From an uncultured Actinomycetes bacterium (GTDB lineage: Bacteria; Actinomycetota; Thermoleophilia; Solirubrobacterales; 70-9): a stretch of 24,994 nucleotides of DNA. The position numbers and the translations under genes are program-made. Positions 17,645-24,994 of the stretch are shown piece by piece. Location: assembly GCA_946479725.1 (NCBI GenBank), contig CAMLHB010000012.1, positions 1 through 24,994 on the forward strand, written 5' to 3'. Each line of letters starts with the position of its first letter. The stretch's first letter is position 1. The notes beneath the pieces were generated by a model that was not told the DNA's origin, made no database searches, and was given only the letters and a program-made list of their open reading frames with translations.

Positions 17645-17781
17645 GCGAGGCCGCGGGCGGCGAAAGCTGAAGTTGGGCAGCGAAGTCGGCCCCACGCCGC
17701 GAACGACGCTTTTTCGAAAGTCCTTCGTGGGCGCGCATATGCCGGTGCGGGCCTCCGGGGCGGCTGAAACGGATTCCGAAC

Positions 17782-17809
17782 TTGCTTTTCGCATCGGCTA
17801 AGAGATACT
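17782..17809 (+). promoter_or_regulatory. Promoter candidate of the RHS gene
   Basis: TTGCTT (17782-17787), a 16-bp spacer and GATACT (17804-17809) form a plausible sigma-70-type promoter. It would give a leader of about 40 nt before the GTG at 17855. The leader is notably A/T-rich and carries AGAGGA (17844-17849) as ribosome-binding site. Confidence 0.5.
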
Positions 17810-17854
17810 GGCCGAATGATCAGTCAGCTCTATCTATTCAAAAGAGGATGAGTT

Positions 17855-20800
17855 GTGCGCCTTCTGGCTACGGCCCTGGCCTCCGCCCTGCTGGCTTTAA
17901 TCGCCCTCGCGGCTGCTGACTCGGCCTCGGCCACGAATCTCTGCACAAACGCCGGCTGCACCACCGTTTACCCGGTCGGCACGAAAGTCACCTACACGCT
18001 GAAAGCGGGCACCTCGATCCGCTTCACATCGGGCACCAGCACCCTCGGCACATGCACGGGTTCGACTATCAGCGGCAAAACGTCAAACGAAGCGGGTGCC
18101 ATCGTCTCCAGCAACATCGAAGAACTCACCTGGACCGGCTGCAGCCAGGTCACGAAAACGATCAAAAACGGCTCGCTGGCGATCGCGTGGAGCTCGGGGA
18201 CTAACGGCACCGTCTCCGGATCGGGGACCGAAGTCACAGTTTTCGTCTCCCTCTTCGGCACGAGCTGCACCTACGGCACCGGCGAAGGCACGACCCTCGG
18301 GACCTTGACCGGGGGAGAAGAACCGGTGCTCGTGGTCGCGGCCACGCTGAAAAAGATCGCCGGCACCTTCGTCTGTCCGGCCACCGTGGTCTGGGATGCC
18401 GAATACGTCATCACCGCCCCTCACGCGCTGTTCGTCGGCAAAGCGGGAGGCAATCAGGAATTCGTCACCAAGGAAGGGTGGGGGCAAGGGAACTCGGCAT
18501 CCCCGAACCTGGTCGGTTGCTTCACAGGCAATACGGTCAACTGCGCAACCGGCAACCTCGTTGAGGAACAGATGGATTTCGCGCTCGGCGGTCGCGGTCC
18601 CGCCCTCGCCGCCACCCGTGCCTACAACTCCCAGGCTGCCGCGGAAGCGAAAGAAGCGGGTCCCTTCGGCTACGGCTGGACCGGACCTTACGGCGCCCGT
18701 CTGGAAGTGAACAAAGAAGCCGGCATCGTGACCGTCTACCAGGGAAACGGCGCTGCCGCCGTCTTCTATCTCTCCGGCGCCACCTACGTCCCCGCCGCCT
18801 GGGGGCAGGCGACCCTGGTCAAGGAAGTGGTCGAAGGCAAAGACGTCTACCTCTTCACCCTGCCCAACCAGGAAAGGCTCAAGTTCAACTCCGAAGGGAA
18901 GCTGACGGAAGTAAGGGACCGCAACCTCAATCTCCTCACGCTGACCTACGTCGAAGGCAAGCTCAGCACGGTCAAAGACGGCGCCGGCCGCGAACTGAAA
19001 TTCGCCTACACCGGATCGCAGGTGAGCAGCATCGAAGACCCCTTGGGGCGCAAAGTCTCATATGGCTACGAAGCCGGAAACCTCATTTCGGTGACCCTCC
19101 CGGGCGTCGAAGCCGCACGCTGGAAATTCAAATACGACGCATCCCACCGGATGACCGAACTGACCGACGGGCGCGGGGGCGTGCAGAAACTCGAATACGA
19201 CGAAAAAGGCCGGGTCAAAACACAGACCGATCCGCTCGAACGCAAGACGAAATTCGAATACGGGGAAGCGGCCGGGAAAAGGACCTCCACGATCACCGAG
19301 CCGAATGGTGCGGTCCTCTACCAGACCTTCAACGAAGCCGGGGAGCCGCTGGAAGTGGTCGAAGCCAAAGGCACCGCCCTGGAAAGAAAAGCGGTCAGCG
19401 AATACAGCACCTCCTTTGCCTTGACCAAACTAACCGATCCCCTCAGTCACTCCACCACCTACGAATACGACGCCGAAGGCAACCGCACGCTCGCCAAAGA
19501 CGCCGAAGGCAATGAACGCAAATGGACCTACAACAAAACCCACGACATCGAAACCGAGACCACGCCCCGGGGCGAGAAAACGACGGCCAAACGCGACGCT
19601 CACGGCAACGTGGAAGCGATCGAACGACCCGGGCCCGCTGAAACCACGCAGAAACTCACCTTCAAACATGCCGAAAACGGCGATCTCGAATCGGTCACCG
19701 ATCCCCTCGGCCGTGAAACCAAATTCGAATACGACACCTACGGTGACCGCAAAGCGGAAACCGATGCCGAAGGCGACAAGAGGACTTGGACCTACGACAA
19801 AGACGGGCGGGTCGAAAGCGAGGTCAGCCCCCGCGGGAACGAAGAAGGAGCCGAAGCCTCCAAATTCACGACGACGGTGGAACGCGATCTGCAGGGGCGC
19901 CCGATCAAGGTCACCGATCCCCTCAAACACGAAACCAGCTACGCCTATGACGGGAACGGAAACCTCGAATCTCAGACCGACCCCAACAAACACGCGACGA
20001 AATACACCTACGATGCCGCCGATCAGCGGACGAAAGTCGAAGCGGCCAACGGGACGAAATCCGAAACCGCTTACGACTCGATGGGGATGGTCAAAAGCAG
20101 GACCAACGGCAACGGCAAAACGACCAAATACGAACACAACCTGCTCGAGCAGCTGACGGAAACGATCGATCCGCTGGAACGCAAGGTCACGCGGGAATAC
20201 GACGCCGCCGGCAACCTGGAAAAGCTCAAAGACCCCGAAGCCCGGACCACGACCTACAGCTACGACAAAGCCGACCGGCTCTTGAAAACGAGCTACTCGG
20301 AAGAAGCCACCCACGCGGTCGAATACGAATACGACAAAGACAGCAACGTCACGACGATGAAAGACGGGACCGGAACGACGAAACTGGTCTACGACGTTCT
20401 TGGCCGGCCGACGGAAGTCGAAAACGGGAACAAAGAACTCCTCAAATACGAATACGACCTCGCCAACCTCCCGACCAAAATCACCTATCCGAATGGGAAA
20501 TCGATCAGTCGCGAATTCGACAAAGCACTGCGCCTGACGAAAGTCACCGACTGGCTCGGCCGCTCGACCACCTTCACGTACAACCGCGATTCGCAGCCGA
20601 AAGCGACCGTCTTCCCCACCGAAGCGACCGACGAAGACGTGGCCGAATACAGCACGGCGGGAGAACTCAGCAAACAGACCTTCAAGAAGGGCTCGGAAAC
20701 GCTTGCCTCGCTTGCCTACACCCGCGACAGCGCCGGGCAGCTCGAATCGGTGACGCAGACGGGGCTGCCGGGGAGCGCGACGACGGCCTACGAATACGAC

Positions 20801-22033
20801 AAAGGGGACCGCCTGATCAAAGCGGGGGGCAGCGCCTACGAATACGACAACGCCGGCAACCCGACCAAAATCGGCACGACCACCTACGAATACGACGCTT
20901 CTTCAGAGCTGAAATCCGGCGGCGGCGTGACGTATTCCTTCGACAAATTGGGCGAGCGGACGAAAGCGGCGCCGGGGTCAGGGCCGGCCACCACCTACGG
21001 CTACGACCAAGCCGGGAACCTGATCTCGGTCAAACGCTCCGCCGAAGGCGAAGTCTCGAAAATCGAAGACTCCTACGCTTACGACGGCAGCGGGTTGCGG
21101 GAGTCCGAGACGATCTCCGGTACCACCAATCACCTCGCCTGGGACGTCGCCGAAGGGTCCCTGCTCTACGACGGCACCCGCTACTACATCTATGGGCCCG
21201 GGAGTCTGCCTTTCGAGCAGATCGCAGCCGAAACCCCCACCTATCTGCACCATGACCAACAGGGCTCGACGCGCCTCCTGACCAGCCAGGCAGGGACCAC
21301 CTCCGGCGCCTACACCTACACGGCGTATGGCTCAACCGAAGGCCACACCGGCACTGCCACGACCCCTCTTGGCTATGAGGGTCAGTACACCAGCTCGAAT
21401 ACCGGCCTGATCTATTTGGGGGCAAGCGTCTATGACCCGACGACGGCACAGCACATGAGCGGTGACCCTCAGGGGAAGGGGGGAGAAGGCTACGTTTTCG
21501 CAGGCGCCAACCCGCTGAACGGATCGGATTCGGGCGAAGCACAACCACCTCCCGAGGAGATTCAGTGGCAACCCGTGGTCTCGGAGTGGCGCCAAATCAA
21601 CGGGGTCGGCCACGAGGTCTGGGAGATTTACCACAAAGGCTCCCTGTACCGATTGATCAACGGATGGCTCTGGCGCTTCGTCGACAACGCCTGGGTTCTG
21701 GCTCCCTCTCCTCCGGGGTTTCCTGAGCCCGGCAAATTGGTGTTTCCCGACCATATCTGGGGCGCGGCGCCAGAGCGGCCCTTGCCGGCTCGCCTGTCGA
21801 TTTCGCCGAAACCGGTACCAGAGCCGTTCAACTATTCGTCCCTGGTGATCCCGCCCAGCGTCTGGACCCCTGGTCCAATTCCAGACCGGTTCCAGGGGAT
21901 CCTCGACTTCGCGGAGCGGCACATAGTCACGTTCAACGTGCCGAACAACCCGCGCATGAAAGGCGGGGGGTTCTCGATTGGGGTCGGAGTCCAAGTTCCG
22001 CTCCCCGTCTGGGGCTGGAGCAAACGAAGATAG
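17855..22033 (+). CDS. Secreted RHS/YD-repeat protein with unassigned C-terminal domain
   Basis: A 1392-residue exported giant. Residues 1 to about 27 form a signal peptide (RLLATALASALLALIALAAA then DSASA). Residues about 28-200 form a Cys-rich, Thr/Ser/Gly-rich domain. Residues about 215-330 resemble DUF6531 (GCFTGNTVNCATGNLVEEQM, then GPFGYGWTGPYG), the usual N-terminal partner of RHS. About 345-1100 is a long run of YD repeats (YEYDxxGN pattern, roughly 20-residue period). About 1130-1228 is the RHS core-like end (YLHHDQQGSTRLLTS, YGSTEGHTG, LIYLGASVYDPTTAQHM, NPLNGSDSGE). The final 164 residues match nothing I know. RHS shells encapsulate C-terminal toxins in other species; here that is inferred. 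No immunity gene follows. GAA and AAA codons dominate, unlike the ribosomal genes. GTG 17855 is preceded by AGAGGA. Confidence 0.9.
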   Translation: MRLLATALASALLALIALAAADSASATNLCTNAGCTTVYPVGTKVTYTLKAGTSIRFTSGTSTLGTCTGSTISGKTSNEAGAIVSSNIEELTWTGCSQVTKTIKNGSLAIAWSSGTNGTVSGSGTEVTVFVSLFGTSCTYGTGEGTTLGTLTGGEEPVLVVAATLKKIAGTFVCPATVVWDAEYVITAPHALFVGKAGGNQEFVTKEGWGQGNSASPNLVGCFTGNTVNCATGNLVEEQMDFALGGRGPALAATRAYNSQAAAEAKEAGPFGYGWTGPYGARLEVNKEAGIVTVYQGNGAAAVFYLSGATYVPAAWGQATLVKEVVEGKDVYLFTLPNQERLKFNSEGKLTEVRDRNLNLLTLTYVEGKLSTVKDGAGRELKFAYTGSQVSSIEDPLGRKVSYGYEAGNLISVTLPGVEAARWKFKYDASHRMTELTDGRGGVQKLEYDEKGRVKTQTDPLERKTKFEYGEAAGKRTSTITEPNGAVLYQTFNEAGEPLEVVEAKGTALERKAVSEYSTSFALTKLTDPLSHSTTYEYDAEGNRTLAKDAEGNERKWTYNKTHDIETETTPRGEKTTAKRDAHGNVEAIERPGPAETTQKLTFKHAENGDLESVTDPLGRETKFEYDTYGDRKAETDAEGDKRTWTYDKDGRVESEVSPRGNEEGAEASKFTTTVERDLQGRPIKVTDPLKHETSYAYDGNGNLESQTDPNKHATKYTYDAADQRTKVEAANGTKSETAYDSMGMVKSRTNGNGKTTKYEHNLLEQLTETIDPLERKVTREYDAAGNLEKLKDPEARTTTYSYDKADRLLKTSYSEEATHAVEYEYDKDSNVTTMKDGTGTTKLVYDVLGRPTEVENGNKELLKYEYDLANLPTKITYPNGKSISREFDKALRLTKVTDWLGRSTTFTYNRDSQPKATVFPTEATDEDVAEYSTAGELSKQTFKKGSETLASLAYTRDSAGQLESVTQTGLPGSATTAYEYDKGDRLIKAGGSAYEYDNAGNPTKIGTTTYEYDASSELKSGGGVTYSFDKLGERTKAAPGSGPATTYGYDQAGNLISVKRSAEGEVSKIEDSYAYDGSGLRESETISGTTNHLAWDVAEGSLLYDGTRYYIYGPGSLPFEQIAAETPTYLHHDQQGSTRLLTSQAGTTSGAYTYTAYGSTEGHTGTATTPLGYEGQYTSSNTGLIYLGASVYDPTTAQHMSGDPQGKGGEGYVFAGANPLNGSDSGEAQPPPEEIQWQPVVSEWRQINGVGHEVWEIYHKGSLYRLINGWLWRFVDNAWVLAPSPPGFPEPGKLVFPDHIWGAAPERPLPARLSISPKPVPEPFNYSSLVIPPSVWTPGPIPDRFQGILDFAERHIVTFNVPNNPRMKGGGFSIGVGVQVPLPVWGWSKRR

Positions 22034-22186
22034 GCAGACCCAAGAGCCGCCGGCGACCAAGCCAAGTAGTTATCGGGGCGATCGGTTAGAAAACCAGATG
22101 TGGGGGTCTACTGATGTCCGGCCTGATCCTCAGCCTTAGCTTTACCGCAACTTGGTGCACACGATTCTGTCTCGGGAGGAGATGCG

Positions 22187-22654
22187 ATGCGGCGTTTGAG
22201 CAGGAAGGGCTGGCTGATCGAAGCATGGGCATTCATCGCGGTAGCGGTAATCGCGTTCGTGGCGGGACTGCTGATCGGCGATCTCGGCTCATCCCCGAAG
22301 ACCGAAACCATCCACGCCTCCGCGACGGAAGCCGAAGAAGCTTCCACCCAAGAAGCAGGAGGAGAACCGGCAACCGGCGGTGGGGCCCAGGTATTCGCCG
22401 CCAACGGTTGCGGGAACTGCCACACCCTCGCGGCGGCGGGTTCGACCGGTGAAGTCGGGCCGAACCTCGAAGAATCGTTGGCACCCGACGACGACACCGC
22501 CGGCATCGAAGAGATGATCGTCCAGCCCAACGTCGAGGTGATCGAAGGCTATCCGCCGAACGTCATGCCCCAGGACTACGGCGAATCGCTCTCGCCTTCC
22601 GAACTCCACGACCTCTCCGAATTCTTGGTCGAAAGCACGCCGGCGAAGCCCTGA
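22187..22654 (+). CDS. Membrane-anchored class I cytochrome c
   Basis: A 155-residue protein with an N-terminal membrane anchor (residues about 12-32), an acidic, low-complexity linker (about 38-66) and a small c-type heme domain. The heme site is CGNCH (Cys75, Cys78, His79). The likely distal ligand is Met127 in PPNVMPQDYG, and the C-terminal helix LSPSELHDLSEFLVEST closes the fold. It would carry electrons on the outer face of the membrane, possibly to a terminal oxidase or nitrite/nitrate-type reductase; none is encoded nearby. GGAGGAG (22175-22181) gives a strong ribosome-binding site, deciding ATG 22187 over the out-of-frame ATG at 22182. It is followed 6 nt later by the 3' end of the tRNA gene on the other strand. 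Confidence 0.9.
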   Translation: MRRLSRKGWLIEAWAFIAVAVIAFVAGLLIGDLGSSPKTETIHASATEAEEASTQEAGGEPATGGGAQVFAANGCGNCHTLAAAGSTGEVGPNLEESLAPDDDTAGIEEMIVQPNVEVIEGYPPNVMPQDYGESLSPSELHDLSEFLVESTPAKP

Positions 22655-22660
22655 CGCTCA

Positions 22661-22734
22661 TCGGGGCGCCCGGATTTGAACCGGGGACCTCACCGACCCG
22701 AACGGTGCGCGCTACCAGGCTGCGCCACGCCCCG
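22661..22734 (-). tRNA. tRNA-Pro (anticodon CGG)
   Basis: A 74-nt cloverleaf on the minus strand. The acceptor stem is CGGGGCG/CGCCCCG with discriminator A, the D stem is GCGC/GCGC, and the anticodon stem is CACCG/CGGTG with loop TTCGGGT, so the anticodon is CGG. The T stem is CCCGG/CCGGG with loop TTCAAAT. CCA is not encoded; the next bases are TGAGCG. It reads proline CCG codons, abundant in this GC-rich genome. The 3' end is 6 nt from the stop of the convergent cytochrome gene, so termination must occur inside that gene. Confidence 0.97.
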
Positions 22735-22743
22735 AGAGGGGGG

Positions 22744-22749
22744 ATTATC
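22744..22749 (-). promoter_or_regulatory. -10 box of tRNA-Pro
   Basis: GATAAT on the minus strand, five of six matches to the -10 consensus, lies 9 nt upstream of the first tRNA base (22734). A start just before the mature 5' end would leave a very short 5' leader for RNase P. No convincing -35 box is seen. Confidence 0.55.
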
Positions 22750-22817
22750 TCAGAAGCGGGAAGGGGGGCGCCGATGAGGGGGTGGCGCTACTTTGGGGCT
22801 GGACGCGGTTCCAAGCG

Positions 22818-23951
22818 ATGACGATGGCGCGCAGGCTGATCCCGATCGTGGTTTTGGCGCTGCTGGCGATTTGGCCGGCGGCGGCTCAGGGCTACCTGCC
22901 GCCGGGGTTCATCGGGGTCTCGCCGCAGAACGCGGGGACGGCGAAGGACTACAGGCTGATGCGGGAAGCGGGCGTCTACAGCGTCCGCATGCCGCTCAAC
23001 TGGGGCGCGGTGGAGCCGCAGAACCCGGCCTTCTCCGAACGCGACTGGGAGGGGTTCGACCACGAGGTGCGGCTGGCGGCGCGGGAAGGGATCGAGATCT
23101 TCCCCTTCATCGCGGGCTCGCCGGAATGGGTCGCCTCGCGGGGGATCGACCTGCCGGTCGCCAATGCCTGGCAACGTCGGGCCTGGGCCTCCTTCGTGCG
23201 GGCGGCGGTGCGGCGCTACGGGCCAGAAGGCTCGTTCTGGCGCGAAGAAGCCGAAGAAAACGAACTGCCCTACCTGCCGATGCGGCGCTGGGAGATCTGG
23301 AACGAGGAGAACATCGTCACCTTCGCCGCCCATCCGGAACCGAAGCGCTTCGCGGTCCTGATCCGGATCGCCGGCCGCATCATCCATCGCGAAGCGCCGG
23401 GCTCGAAGGCGATCGTCGGCGGCCTTTTCGGCCGGCCGCTGCAGATCCCGCCCAACGTCGCCTCCGGCGACTTCCTCACCCGCCTCTACCGCGCCCGGCA
23501 CGTGAAGCCGTTCTTCGACGGCGTCGCCCTCCACCCCTACGTCGCCGACGCTCGGGCGATGGGGTCGCAGCCGACCAACCTGCGGCGAATCATGCGCCGC
23601 CACCACGACGGCGCCACGCCGCTCTACGTGACCGAGCTCGGCTGGGGGTCGGAAAGCGGGCCGACGCGCTGGCAGCGCGGCCTCTGGGGTCAGGCGTACC
23701 AGCTCTCCAAGGCCTTCTCGATGCTCTCCGCCAACCGCACCCGCTGGAAGGTCCGCGGCGCCTGGTGGTTCACCTGGACCGACGAGGGCGGCAGCTGCGT
23801 CTTCTGCCACTCGGCCGGCCTGCTGACGGCGAAGCGGGAAGGCAAGCCCGCCTGGTACCGCTTCAACGAATGGACCGGGGGGGACGCCGAGACCGTGCCG
23901 CGGATCGGCAGCGACAAGCCCGGCCAAGGCGAGGAAGCCAGCGCGGAATAG
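22818..23951 (+). CDS. Secreted clan GH-A glycosidase-like protein
   Basis: A 377-residue exported protein. A signal peptide is clear: TMARRLIPIVVLALLAIWP then AAAQG, with cleavage near YLPPG. The mature part is a TIM-barrel glycoside hydrolase of clan GH-A. NWGAVEPQ and WNEEN are its early landmarks; the acid/base is Glu163 in EIWNEEN and the nucleophile is Glu273 in VTELGWGS. A late WWFTWTDEGG closes the active site. Cys residues in CVFCHSAGLL may form a disulfide outside the cell. The exact family (GH5-, GH39- or GH-like cellulase A superfamily) and the substrate are not readable. ATG 22818 is chosen (22824 is equal) because it places the signal peptide first; a GTG at 22782 would add 12 residues before it. 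There is no strong ribosome-binding site. Confidence 0.8.
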   Translation: MTMARRLIPIVVLALLAIWPAAAQGYLPPGFIGVSPQNAGTAKDYRLMREAGVYSVRMPLNWGAVEPQNPAFSERDWEGFDHEVRLAAREGIEIFPFIAGSPEWVASRGIDLPVANAWQRRAWASFVRAAVRRYGPEGSFWREEAEENELPYLPMRRWEIWNEENIVTFAAHPEPKRFAVLIRIAGRIIHREAPGSKAIVGGLFGRPLQIPPNVASGDFLTRLYRARHVKPFFDGVALHPYVADARAMGSQPTNLRRIMRRHHDGATPLYVTELGWGSESGPTRWQRGLWGQAYQLSKAFSMLSANRTRWKVRGAWWFTWTDEGGSCVFCHSAGLLTAKREGKPAWYRFNEWTGGDAETVPRIGSDKPGQGEEASAE

Positions 23952-23994
23952 TTAGGCTCCCGCTCGAACTTCCAATCGAGATAAAGGAGTTGCG

Positions 23995-24994
<1,000 letters not shown>

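Noticed and set aside
18890..21140. Regular repeats suspected to be a CRISPR array or tandem DNA repeat
   Set aside because: They are degenerate protein YD repeats in one open frame; at the DNA level they are not identical and have no constant spacer pattern.
22114..22452. Plus-strand frame after the RHS gene considered as an immunity gene
   Set aside because: It overlaps most of the cytochrome c gene in another frame, lacks a good ribosome-binding site and has Arg/Ser/Gly-rich composition typical of a shadow.

Overview
The window is high-GC, densely packed bacterial chromosome. Gene content and style (actinobacterial alpha operon, PBP4-type carboxypeptidase, AbiEi/DUF559 protein, tRNA without encoded CCA, several apparently leaderless starts) suggest a high-GC actinomycete-like lineage. 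Thermoleophilia/Solirubrobacterales is my best guess, from family knowledge and not from a search.

Layout. (1) 1-2110: the C-terminal part of a penicillin-acylase-family hydrolase, a large 24-bp-arm inverted repeat, and an O-methyltransferase. (2) 2260-5176: a compact ribosomal/transcription cluster rpmJ-rpsM-rpsK-rpsD-rpoA-rplQ, with rpmJ only 37 codons long. (3) 5247-9766: an AbiEi-like/DUF559 protein convergent with truA; truA diverges from surE, which overlaps ligA by 4 nt. (4) 9771-12337: a D-Ala-D-Ala carboxypeptidase (PBP4/S13) divergent from a patatin-like phospholipase. (5) 12359-13825: an AlbA_2/HATPase_c_4/winged-helix gene with a perfect 23-bp palindrome at its start codon and copies of the same CTACTTGCAA motif at both ends. 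(6) 13853-17632: long-chain acyl-CoA synthetase preceded by a tiny helix-turn-helix gene, a divergent membrane-anchored DsbA-like thiol protein, and an alpha/beta hydrolase. (7) 17855-22654: a 1392-residue secreted RHS/YD-repeat protein with an unassigned C-terminal domain, then a membrane-anchored cytochrome c. (8) 22661-24994: tRNA-Pro(CGG), a secreted clan GH-A glycosidase-like protein, Mn/Fe superoxide dismutase, and the C-terminal end of a GMC oxidoreductase running off the window.

Most of the window is housekeeping: translation and transcription (ribosomal proteins, RNA polymerase alpha, tRNA modification, tRNA), DNA replication/repair (ligA), cell wall (PBP4) and lipid metabolism (patatin, acyl-CoA synthetase). 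The accessory part with most promise is the AlbA_2 gene with its flanking repeats and putative self-operator, followed by the RHS protein with its orphan C-terminal domain. I see no CRISPR array, insertion sequence or rRNA. I cannot claim a proven new system; the findings give specific tests.
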